This document shows, piece by piece, positions 23,404 to 35,500 of a DNA stretch of 64,000 nt (positions within the stretch are counted from its first letter, which is position 1; every line of letters starts with the position of its first letter). The stretch covers positions 1,761,976 through 1,825,975 of the forward strand of contig LSYV01000007.1 of NCBI GenBank assembly GCA_001584585.1, written 5' to 3'. Origin of the DNA: Gonium pectorale. Taxonomy: Eukaryota; Chlorophyta; Chlorophyceae; Chlamydomonadales; Volvocaceae. The position numbers and the translations under genes were made by a program. Below the pieces are notes generated by a model. The model searched no databases. It was not told the origin of the DNA and was given only the letters and a program-made list of their open reading frames with translations.

Positions 23404-24102
23404 GGGGGCGGGCGGGAGACCACGCACGGAAAACTTACAGCAAGTAGGGTAAATAAACAGCACTCAGGTTTAGATCAATGTGCACGGCATTACGCGTTCC
23501 AACCGAACAAGTAAGATGTAACCAGCAACGTAACCAGCAGCGTAATCAGCAAGGAGAAGAACCGACATTGGCAATGTTTACGAAAATATAGATGTTGGCG
23601 TCATATATATGTTCATTGAGAACGAATCAATGAAATCGTCGGCCTGGTTACATGCACCGCCGTCGCCGCACGTCCAAAGCGGCCTATTTCGGCCTTAGTT
23701 TATTTTTGTCGTGTACTTTCCTGCTTGTTGCAAAGCTGCGTACGTCTTGCCAGCGCACATGCGACGGCGGTACAGTCTCGGTACGGCGTGCCCTGCGTGC
23801 CACGCTGGTTACGTAACACAACATGGTACATATGGCATTGGTATGTATCTTCGATACACCCTGCTCCCGCGCGCTGGATGTGTTAGGTAAGTAGCAGCAA
23901 TCTAGCTATCTCGCTCGCGCTGTCTGAGAGAGTTCACTTTACCAACGCTACGGTTTCTGGGCATACAAGCGAGCGAGCTGCGCTTACTTCTGCTGCTGAT
24001 GGCTTGCATCTTATTGTGCAGAGCCGCAAGCCTTTGCGGCGGGAGCGCCTTCAAGTAAGGTAGGGCGCCTGTTTTAACATCTGCAAGCCGCGACAAGCGC
24101 TT

Positions 24103-24110
24103 GTATATAT
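24103..24110 (+). promoter_or_regulatory. Possible TATA element of gene B
   Basis: GTATATAT lies about 180 bases before the gene B ATG, at the place equivalent to the TTTTTATAT of gene A. Confidence 0.3.
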
Positions 24111-24286
24111 GTCCTTAATAATGCGCTAGCGTTGCTTGTGTTTGAACATTGTAGCTTTGCATCCGCTCACGCCAATCTTCCTCTGCCCCCGCTCCCCGCC
24201 CCGTTTCCCCGCCCGTTTCCCGCCCACCCATGGCCCGCAACCGAACTCTGCTGCAGATTTCTCATCTGATCCACGAGTGAGCAACT

Positions 24287-27200
24287 ATGGCGACAAGCGG
24301 TCCGCCAACGGCGGACTCTGCCGAACTACACTCGGCGGGTGAGTTTCACAGCCGAGTGAAGGACAGATGAAGCACACCACGCAGTTGCAGAGTTTTCGGG
24401 GTTTTCGGGGCGGCAGCAATTTTGACACATCCCTTCATTTGCTCTTCAATTTCAATCTCCCCTCGTCTGCATCAGGTTTGCGCTGCCTCTGAACCCCTCA
24501 CGACATTCGCTGTACCTTCCGAGCTTGCAGGCACCGGCTCTAAGATGTCGAGGTCGCTGAGCGTCAAGGAGATTGTGCGGCAGAGTGCGTATACGTATGG
24601 AGGGAGCTGCTGGAGAAGCTACGGAGGGGGGGGCAGGCCAGGCTACAGATGCTGCTGGACATGCGATGAGGCTTGCTGGCGTACGCGTGCGTGTGAACTT
24701 GCTACGCAATCGACTATACACGAGTGGCTGTGCACACGTGTGGGACGTTCGGAGTGTTAGCTTTCATTGGTGCTGTGGTAGGTCTTCTAGGCGAATGAAG
24801 CCTGATGAGCAATATTTGAGCAATCAAGGGGCCCCTACCTGGCGGGCGGCGGCTTGTATGTGGCGGGCTGGATCTCGCGAAAAAAGCCCTAACCCTTTTG
24901 CAAATTATTATCAATGTCGTCCCTGCTGTTTGCGTTGCCTTTTCGTCCCTCGATGCAGTTGGCTCCCAGAACCGGGACAAGAAGCTAATGAAGATCCTCG
25001 AGGGTACGAGCATGCTGCCGGCGGTACCTCGCGCGCGCCTGCGCACCTTTATTTGTCATTTTTGCACGTGTGTGAGCTGTACGCTCACCTACCATGCGGT
25101 GCTTTCTTGTGCAAAATGGATCGGGCACAAGGAAAACAGGAACAGGGAAGCCATCTCATGTGCTTGGCTTCAATATATTTCGGGTGTTTAAGTTTCTCCC
25201 ATGATGCGGGTAACATTGCTGGCATAGGCAGTTCTTGCGTGTTCAGTGTGAATGCCTTGAACCCCTAGATAGCATCTACGTCTTGAACCTCCCCGGGCGC
25301 GAATATAGCCCTGAGCCCGCCCGCCCAGTCCCCATCGTGACGGCACGCGCCCTTTGAGCCCTGCTTTACATCTGCCTACAGAGCTGGACCGCGATGGCAG
25401 CGGCCAGATCGACGTGGCCGAGCTCATTGATCTGCTGGAGGATGTGCGCCGCGGCCGCAAGGAGCGGAAGTACATGTGCTTCGCCATGATTGCCATGTTC
25501 GTGTTTGGCATCGTCCTCATCGGTTCCATCATTGGCCTCACGTAAGCATCAGTGTCTGCACGCTTACCGTGTTACCTTTTATTTGGTTGTCCGCTGTCCT
25601 TTACCTGCTGCTGGGCCTTCTAACAACAAATTCTTGTTTCCCCCGCTGCACGCCCCCTTCTCCCAGGTATGCCATGCTGTACAGCCTCAAGGACACTGAG
25701 GCGAGAGCGCGGGCTGAGGGCTGACCGTTGGTGCATGTTCTGCCAGCGCATATAGTCGTATATGTGCATGTGTAACCTGTCCTTGTTGGAAACGTGATTG
25801 CTGTGAACGAAACGTAACCATGAGCGATGAATCCCAGTCTGGCCTTTTCAAGTCCCATCTCACGTGTGCGCATGACAAATGTATTATCGGTACTGTTAAT
25901 GTCGCCCCGTCTGTAAATGCTGGGAGGCTGCATCGACCATCGCGGTCTGGACTGTGGACTTCAAGCGGCCTGGTTTTGCCACCTCACAACCCTCGCCCCT
26001 TGGAAACCGCCATTTGCAACCCAAAGGTCAAGGACGGCATCATGTTTGTCAAGAACTCGGACGGCTCGTCATTAGAGATCGTCCGCACGGGTTCAGCTGA
26101 GTTCAGCGTTGTGAACGGAGCCATGGTTCAACGAGCCGGTACGGCAGCTCCTAATACCACTGCAAACGTTCTTCAAACCGCAGCGTGAGTGGCTCTACTG
26201 ACGCCGTCATGGGCGGGCAGGGTTGCCCTGAGCAATTGGTGCTTGCCAGCTGGGTGCTGCCGTTGTCGGTTTTCCCTTGAGGCACATGCGTGCGGGATTG
26301 CCTGTGACAGGCACTACTGAGTCACCAACCTTTGGGCACGTCTGCGGGACTGCCTGTGATAGCCACTAACACACCTCGGATGACAATATGTATGGTTGCT
26401 TGTGCCGCATGTACCGTACATATATGTGCCATGTTCGTTCCGCCCGCCCGCAGTTACATGGGCACCCCTCAGTCGCTGAATAGCGAGATCGACATTGGGG
26501 AGCTGCTTGAGCTCAAGTATCTCCTGGTGCGTGCGTGTGATGAGGTGGCTGGCGTAACGTACGGCTCACACCCCAAGGGACATCATCTTTGTAATCTTAT
26601 GTCGTTGTCATACATAAGTACGTGAATGGTGCCTCACCACTGGCCAAGGTCCTGGGCTGGCAGCGGCATACGACATGAGCTTTCACCCCAGTTTGCCCGA
26701 TTTGTCGCCCATCGATCTGCCCTCAGATCAACGGCACGGGCAAGGCGCAGCTGGGACTGGTAGTGCATGGTGTTGCGCGCGTTCCATTGGAGGGCAGCGT
26801 TCACGGAACCGTGCTGCACATCGTCACGGCGGCAGGTGCGTGCGCGGGTCACGCTTGCTTGGCGGCTCCAACAAGAGATAATTGCAATTGAAGGGGCGCC
26901 AAAGGAAGCGTTAGTTTCAGCTCATTCCTATCAACGAGCTGGGCCAAGGCGCCATCGGGGCGTCCAACCGTTATATATTCCAGCAGTGGCATGCTTCAAT
27001 TCAGCACCCGCCGCACATACTAAAAAGGTGGCACACACTTACTTCGTGCAGACATGCCGTTCCCACGCTGCACTTTGCTGTGCCTGATGGTTCGTTGAGG
27101 CTTAACTTATCATGAGCACCCGCAGGCACCATCACGCTGGATAGCACTGTCATCACCTTCTCCACCGCCATCGCAAACATTTTCGCCGAGGCGGGCTTCC

Positions 27201-30200
27201 GTGTTTCCGGCACCCGCCGCGCGCTCCTGGGTGAGCCAGCGTGCCATTAGGGGAGTGCAGCGCCAGCGTGTGCGGTTACAACAGCTGGTCATTTTGGGGG
27301 GCGGGACGAACGTCACATGCCTTGCATTGTAGCCATCCGCCCTACTGCTGGAAACGTCGCTCCTTCGGGCGTGTATGACCGTAGGGGCGGGCACGCTCTT
27401 TTTCTGCAGATTTCTTTTTTTTTGCAGCATTCCGCATTTCACCACTCCACCGCTGTCAGAGCGTGCATGTGCCCCCATGTGTCCTTTCGCTTGACAACGC
27501 TGGAAACTGATGCCCTGTCGTACACCCCCACCCACCCATGTCATGAACAGGCTCATACGCCGTGCTGGGCTTCTTCAATACGATCAAGGTGCAGAGTCAG
27601 GCTACATACAATGTCACATGGCTCGTGCGGGACGAGCGAGTTTTAACACCGTGTCGCTACCTGCACTTGACTGGCCTTCCCTCGGCTTTAGATGGGTTAC
27701 AATCCATCCACACGCGTCGCATTCACATTCGCATACACGCTGTCTGGCACCAACCCATGGACACGTGCAGGATCTTTCCGCCGCCGGCAAGCCGCCAAGC
27801 CAGCCCGAGCCCAAGCTGCCCTCGGAGAACTTCGTCATGAAGCTCAAGGTGTGGCAGACTCATTACTAGGTTCATGTTGCTAAGAAACGGTTTCGGTAAC
27901 GTTTGCATCATGCCGTCATGTATTTCACCGGCTACCCCGCCGCACACCTCCGTCGTCCAAGCACATACATACAGCGTATACCATCACAAGGCAGGCCCCA
28001 GGTGCAACCAGGGCCTGACCTTTGGGCGCTCCTCCTTACGGGGTCACTTGTGACGTGCGCCAGCGGATACGGTAGAAGCTCTTCTCCATCCGTACTGTAG
28101 TCAACCATGCCATGCTGGCGTCCGCGCAGATTTACGAGCCCTGCGTCATCCCGGACCAGCCCAAGACCGACCGCTGCACCTACGTGCCGCCCGAGACTGC
28201 CGGCTCCAGCGGCTACGCTCCCCCTCCGCCGTCCCCAATCGCCCCCTCGCCGCCCATGCTGGACCCCAACAGCACCCAGAACGGCACCGGTAACGGCACT
28301 CGGCGTGCCCTGGCCTCGTCAGCGCCATCATCAGGCACCACTCGCCGCCGGCTCCACCACGCCTGGGTCGCCACCGCCCCAGCCCTCCACAGCAGTGAGG
28401 GCAGCAGCCACCGTCGCCGCCGCAACAGGTGGATGGGGAACGAAGTGCACTCTCCCAATGAATTGCGTGACAAGCAACTAGCTTGCTCACGTTGGCCTGG
28501 CAACGGCGGACCGCCTTTGCTAATTGCTCTTAACCACTCGGCGTGCGTAAATGATGCGGTGTGCAATACATACTGCCGAATATCAAAGGCTGGAAGACCG
28601 AAATCGGATTTATGCGCTCATACCTCGCCCAACCCTTTCGCAGGGCCCTGGCAGGTGTGAGGGGCGGCGTATGGCGGTAGGACGCAGTCTGCTCGTGGAC
28701 GACAGCGCAATCTTGGGGTCAGAGGTCTCCGCGCGCACACACCATGCACTGTACATGGGAAAGCTGGTCTGCAAGCGGTTTAGGAAAAGGCTACGGCCCA
28801 AGCCCACGAGCTGTGCAGCTGTTGCCTGGCATGTTTGCTTGCATGCGTGCCAATGTTGACACCGTTTGTCGTACGCACGCACGGCAGAGGAGGACACCCA
28901 GGACCTCGCCGGCGTGGAGCTTTATAAGGGATCTCGCTACATGACCCAGTGCGTGGGGCCGGCAGGGGGGACTTGAATCTTAGGTGAATTGGCGTTGATT
29001 GGGAAGAGCTGTGTGCGTCTGCATGTCCCTTCGGCAGACAGCTAGGCTCGTAAAGAACCGTGGTCTCAACTCGTTCTCAGGCAGAACTTGCAATAGTTCA
29101 TCTGCACGCGCGCGCGTGATCGTTGCTACAACCCAGTCAGTCGCTGTGATCGGAGGGGCTCCCTGCTAGAGGCGTTCTCCGACTGATACCGATGCCTGTT
29201 TTGCTAAACCCCACAGCCACGAGACCACTGTTTCATACAACGGCAAGATCCGTGTGATGTACGACTTCCCGATCTATCCGCTCTGGCAGAAGATCGAGGT
29301 CATGTCCGGAACGACCGTCTACTCCTGGCAGCAGAATGTGTGTATACCACGGGATCGGAATGGCGTTTGCATTCGCCGCACGTTAAACGGCACGGGGCGC
29401 AGCTAACGCATATGTTCGCCCGGCCGCGTTACCAACTACCACCACAGCAACGTACAAGCAACTGCACCGGTCTGGGTAAACAGTCTTGTGCGTCTAGGGC
29501 GGCATACGCCTAAGCCTGCATTCACGGTACCCAACCTTCGAATCCGTTCCATCCAATCTCATGGGCTGCCCGCTCGCTCTCTCATGCAGGTGCTCCCCGT
29601 GGGCAGCACAAACGAAGTTCTGCCGTACTTCTGCGGCAACTACTCGGCAGCCACTACTGGTGCGGCTGGCCTGAACGCCAGCAGCGTCCTCAACTACACC
29701 TACACCGGGATTGACTCGGTTGGGGACAAGTGAGTGGGCTATATTCAGTCCCAGTTGATAGCTTGTCAAGTTGTTTTTGTTTTCGTTCTGTGCTCGCCTG
29801 AAAGATATATATGTTATCGGGGCTTCAGCTGGAAATAAACGAACGTCGTCGTATGGATGTCATCGTGGGATTGGTTTGGGCCGCCATCCATGATCCTCGC
29901 GCGGGCGGGCGGCGAGGTGCTTGGCTGCTCGAACGTACTTCGGTTTTTGCAGTTGCCGGCTGGGCCTGGACCCCAACTCACGGTCGTTGCGGGAAGGCAA
30001 TACAGCCTGCGGCCCTGATGAACTCTGCCACCTCCTCTGCACTCACAGCGCGATTGCCTCATGAATCCCCACGAGCAGGCTCGCACGTAACTTCGAGCTG
30101 AACGTGCTTCAGCTCTCGGACAAGACCGGCAAGACCGAGGTCATGCGGATTGTGAGTGACGGCCACTGCCACGGCCCTGAACTTGCAACAGGAACACGAC

Positions 30201-32533
30201 ATAGAGACCCTGCGAAGTGCGTTACATCGCACCTCCTGTACTGCGTACGGACGTGCCCACACCACCTGTGGCTGGTGTGCCGGGTCGTTTCCCAGGGCAT
30301 AGCTGAATGACATCTGTTCCGGTACCCTTGAAGGCGCCGGGTTCGTTCGTTTGATGTGTACGCAGGACTACTGGGACTCTCTGGACACCTACACGCCGCT
30401 GCGGTTTGAGTTTACCCACAAGGACATCGGTCAGTCGGTTAGAGGGTCTGGTTCGGTTGGTATGTGAGCGTTTGCTGCTTGTGGTGGGTCGTGTACATCA
30501 TATGCGCTTGAGGTTTGCCGCTAGTCATCCAACACGCACCGGCGGCGCGTCCTGTAAACGGTCCAGTCGCTATGGTCCCTTTGTGCTCCTTGCCAGCCCT
30601 AAACTCCCACTCCCTCCAATGGGCCTGCAGGCACGGTGATGATCGACGTGGTTGAGATCCGCGCCATCACCGCCTCCAGCCCCGAGGCGCAGTCCGCCAT
30701 GTTCGTGGCGCCGCTGGTGGCCAACGTCAACGCATCGTGCCCCAACGATCCAAGCCTTCCCCACCTGTCGTCGCCTTTTAAGGCCCGCGGTGCCGTCGTG
30801 TCGGCCGATATGCCCACCGGTGCGAATGCACTGCGGGGCAGCGTGCAGACAGTGCTTACAGGAGGATGGGTTGCAGCGAGCGAGGAAGGGAGCATGCAAC
30901 CAAGCCAGCCCTCCATATGAGGCCAATCTGGGCCTCTCCGCCCACAGTATCGATCGGCTGTCTTTCTGCATGAGGAAGTCGGGTCTTGTTGGCAGAGTAC
31001 CTGCAAGCTAGGCTGTGCGTGTTTGCCGCTCTATCTCACCGTTTAGGTGGGCTCTGCAGGCCCCGTAGGGCCGACTGTCTATAAGGAGTGTGCTCGGCGC
31101 GCAGCTCCAGGGCAACATTGATTGGCAGCGAGCGACTGTCTTTTCTAACATAATCACCGCTGGACCATTCGTAGGGGCCGACGCAACCACCGGCCGGCGC
31201 CTGATTGAGCAGTCAGTCGTTCTGGCGCACCAGTGGAACCAGCTGGACCACGAGAAGGGCACGGGTGACTGGCCGCAGTGGGCGCTCGACGTGTACGGCG
31301 GAGCGCACCCCACCAAGAGGACGGACGCCGCAGTCCGCCGGGTGAGCGCAGTGAGCCAGGGAGGTATGTGAGGCCATTTGCGCCAACACTTGTGCCTGCC
31401 GAACTGGGAGGTGTACACTGTGAGCTCTTAAGTGCAATTCTCCACCAGCTCAAGGACCCGAAGCCATGCTGATCCCATGTTTTTTTGGGTGGCGTGAGCA
31501 TGGCACGTTTGTCATTGCACGGGCACGGACGCAGCTACTATCAGAATTAAATGGCAGCAAGGTCTGTGGATGTGCAATTGCATGGTCATGCTCACAGCGC
31601 GCTGCAGTGACTCCCTCCTTGCGTCCTTCACGCGTACGCAGATGTTGGGGGATTGTGGCAGCAAGATGACCTTTGGAATGGACATCGAACCCTGCGGATT
31701 CGACTATTGGGGCTATCAGTAAGTTTGCCGCCTCGAAGTCCTTGCTGCGAGTATCGAACATACCATTGCTTGCTTCTCCCTTCTCCTCCTCTCCGCTGTA
31801 GGAATGGCGCCTTTGGACTCAGTGTCCGCTGCGGAGGCAACGGTAAGCAAGTTATTACACCGTCTGCCGCCAACTGTTGATCCGTTAAATGTGCTCCGCG
31901 CATCAAACCCTCACTTAATGATCCACTTCCGTTTTGCACAGTTGGGCCCGTTGAGGTTGAAGGCTCTCTGGAGCTCGACACCTGTAAGTGTTGCTCACAT
32001 TCGTGGATGGGCCCGTACGCAAGAGGTGTCAGGAGAGTGTTTCCCTGTCCAAACTTGTGACTAGAGCAACTTGTGTCCAAGCTTCGTTTTATGGTGACTT
32101 AGCAAGTCTGGACCTCGCTCACATCATCCCTTGACGCATGCGGACTGAGGCTGCTAATCGGTCATCGCCTCCAACATGGCGCTTGTATGTCGTCCATTTA
32201 CGTACGTTTTCCGCAGGCGACTCCAAGATCAAGGGCTGCCTCACGATCGGTGTTGGGCTGCCCGATGATAACTGGCTGGTCAAGAAGGCAGGTCATGGGT
32301 GCGGGCCACGGATACGGGTAGCATGGTGGCAGGGGTTTGCGAGACGGGGACTGCGTTGACAGTGCAACCGATGCATGGCCCTTACTTCACGTATATGCGA
32401 TGCGTGCCGCGTACAGCAGTAGAGAACGACTGGCATGCCCGCAGATCGGCATCGACCTGTCCATTGAGTTCGCCTCGGCTTGCGTTGGCTACAACTACAA
32501 GGAGAAGTACTTCTTCATCGAGGCGTCACTCAT
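24287..32533 (+). other. Gene B exons 1-24 (N-terminus, helix, first ectodomain part)
   Basis: Exons: 24287-24338, 24531-24584, 24959-25003, 25382-25541, 25667-25700, 26027-26184, 26454-26526, 26727-26835, 27126-27230, 27551-27588, 27771-27848, 28130-28289, 28888-28948, 29217-29337, 29590-29729, 30079-30151, 30366-30429, 30631-30819, 31175-31341, 31642-31718, 31802-31842, 31942-31983, 32217-32287, 32445-32533. The EF-hand and membrane helix are in the fourth exon; the Pro-rich hinge is in the twelfth. Introns 7 and 8 flanks are nearly unchanged from gene A, pointing to a recent duplication or gene conversion there. Confidence 0.8.
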
Positions 32534-35500
32534 GTGAGTATCTCATGGATGCGCAAAGGTAGGATGGCTTCTGTGGTACGCGCCGTCGGCGTGCCATGTC
32601 TGCTTTGTCCGAGTTATATTCAAACACATGGCTTTGGCCCATCAATAATACTGAAGTTGCCAGTTAAAAACAGTACGTTACAAACGTGTTACTGGTAAGG
32701 ACAGCCGGCGCACTTGGACGGTCCACATAGGCCTTACGGACGGACGTGTTTCCTGCTGTGCGCTGAACGAACCTGCACGCATCTTGCCTCCCCGCTATCC
32801 CCCTATATCCCCGCCCCAACTCCTCAGCCTCAACCTCATCATTTTCAAGGTTGAGCTGAGCATGGAGATGGATTTCAGCTCGTGCTGCATCTGGATTGCA
32901 TCCGTAAGTTGCGGCTCGAGTACGCTCGGATGTGCTCTTGCGGCGGAAGTGTTAAAGGGCGGGTGTGCCCATCTTCTGGGGAAAGGGGACCTGCCTGCGC
33001 CGTCTCCTATTCAAGTGGATAGAGCAGTCGGCATTGTGGTCTGCAAGGCAGGTGTCACACCAGACATAAGTATGACTGATACCTTAAATAAGGCCAGCTC
33101 TCCCTTTCGCCTCTCCCTCGCTCCAGGTCAACCTTGAGGCGTCTGTTGGCGTGAGCTTCTTTAACATCTGGGTCACAGTTGGCGACATCGATATTGTGAC
33201 GGATGTGTACCTCCGGGTGCGTTTCCTCGCGCCTGCTTACTTGCCTGGGCACCGCAAAACTGACACTTGTTGCTGTCATGTTTAGGGCAACCCCGAGAAG
33301 CAGGATGAAACGGAGAACCCCACTGGTGAGTGCGCAAATCACGTCACTAGTCCACTTACACGTGTGCTACGTATATATACCTGCATGGATGGGCGCTCCC
33401 ACTAAATCTGTCTAGCTGCTGCCTCTGCTGGCACATACAGCACGTGCCGGCCAGGGAGGCGGCAGGAGAAAGCTTAAGCAGTGCAAGTGGAAGGCCCCTA
33501 TCTGCGCGTGCCTTTTTCGCACATGCTTCTGGCTCAGACCGAAACTAAACGACCTGTATTTGTCGGTTCCTAATGCAGCGCTCAACCTTGCGACGGGCTG
33601 GATGAGCGTCGCGGATGGTGAGTTGGGACGGCGTAGCGCCATCACGAGGGGCCCCGGGACGAGTGGGGAAAGAGAAGTGGATATTCAGTGCTCTTTGCAT
33701 CAGCTCGATCGCAACCGCTCTCTCTGAGATGTCTAACAACTGCCCGCAGGCTACTGGGGCGACTGGAACAAGCTGTCATACCCCTGTAGCAAGTTTGCGT
33801 ACAATGCGGTACGTGCGTGCAGTACAGCTTTCGGTCGTGCACGCTAGGCCCGATATGACATGATCTGGATTGTGCGGCTAGCTCGCTCCGTAGCATCTAC
33901 CGGTGGGCTTTCAGCGATGCGATTGCTGCCATTTTCTCAACGTAAGCGCGCGTCGGATTGGGCAATGGGCTATGGAGGGGCAATACACGCCTAGTGACCC
34001 AATACTGTCGAGGACGACGTTTTAACTGTGCCAATGCGTTTGCCTTGCACAGGACAAGGGCTCGATGGAGGTGCTTGGTCTGCCCATGAACAGTTACCAG
34101 CTGCGTATGGAGGCTCCGCAGGGCGGCGGTGACGACACGGCCCTGAACGGCATCAGTGTTGGCTGCATGACGGGCACGGCCAACACCCTCGAGAGCGGCG
34201 ACGGGTAAATGCTTGTAGGGAAGATTGTGCACGGCAAGTTCGTTCGTTGTATCCGGGGTGAAACACTGCGACCCCGGATGGATGGTTTCCCATCTATGCT
34301 CCCTGAATTCCTTTGGGCCCGATCTGGCTCTGAAGCCTGTGCTGTGCGTGCGGTGAAGGTTCTGGGGCGACTGGTCCTCGTCAGCGTCCTGCCCGACCGG
34401 TGGATACTTCGTTGGAGCCAAGATGCGCATCGAGAGCCCTGGAGGCGACGACACGGCGGCCAACTCCATCGTCTTCACCTGCAGCAACAACCGCGGCAAT
34501 GAGGTCAACGCGCACAGCGGCTTCTGGGGAGAGTGAGTTCGTTGATAAGTTGGTCAGGGGAAGCATTTACGTATAAAAGCTAGATGAGCGTTAATACCAC
34601 ATCCCTCGCAGCTGGACCGGCTGGACGTACTGCCCGGGCGATACCTACATCTGCGGTCTGCAGGTCCGAGTCGAGACGCCCGGCGGTGATGACACTGGTG
34701 GGTCGCTGGGAACGGGCTTCAGACATGCCCTCAACCAGGACCTGAGGTCTGCCGTACGTTGAATAGCTGGCCCGCGACGCTTGTATGCGCTTGTGCATGT
34801 GCATGTGTTCATGGCATCCAGGCGCTTGTGCATATGTTGGGAACAGGTCAAGACCATTAGGGTGGCCGCGCCCCGGCCGTGAGCTCGTTGTCATGCGTGC
34901 TGCAAGGCGTGTTTGCCCTGGTCGCCTCGGGTGTGTGCGCTGACACCACCTCCCCGGGCGTGCAATGGCGGCGTGTGCCTATACATGCGCAGCGTTGAAC
35001 GGCCTTCGCATCGCGTGCTGCAACTTCCCGACCAACACCGAGACGGCTGTTACCAGTGCGGGCCCCATCAAGACCGGCACCACCAGCGGAACGACCTGTC
35101 TGGACATCACGTAAGGCGCGACTCGGGAGTCTCGGGATGTGGGCTGGGATGGGGAGTGGCTATATATCTAGAGATTTGTCTGTTTGGCTTCATCGAAAAA
35201 TTTAATAGGAGATACATACTCTGTACGTAGTAAGCACATTCTCGCCACTTTGCACATCACACTCGTGATGAACTCGCGCTGTACACAGCCTGGTGGACAC
35301 GCCTCCACCTAGCCACCGTTTGTCCCTCTCCCCTCCAGCAACGACAATCAGAACCCAGGCACCTACATCCAGCAGTACGAATGCAAGGATGCTGCTGCGC
35401 AATTTTTTACTTTCACCGCGACTGGTGAGTGAATGGATGGAAAGCCTAGTGAACTGATGGGCATTGAAGGTCCTGCGACTGTGATAGCCTACCCGCAGGC

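Larger units (their letters stand above)
22581..24286. other. Spacer before gene B
   Basis: No gene is supported. It contains the 43-bp tandem duplication at 23318-23403 and, from about 24040, sequence alignable with the promoter-proximal region of gene A. Confidence 0.5.

Noticed and set aside
25820..26188. Continuous plus-strand frame starting MSDESQ that runs into exon 6 of gene B
   Set aside because: The upstream part lacks an open counterpart in gene A and would be out of phase with exon 5; only the part from 26027 is taken as coding.
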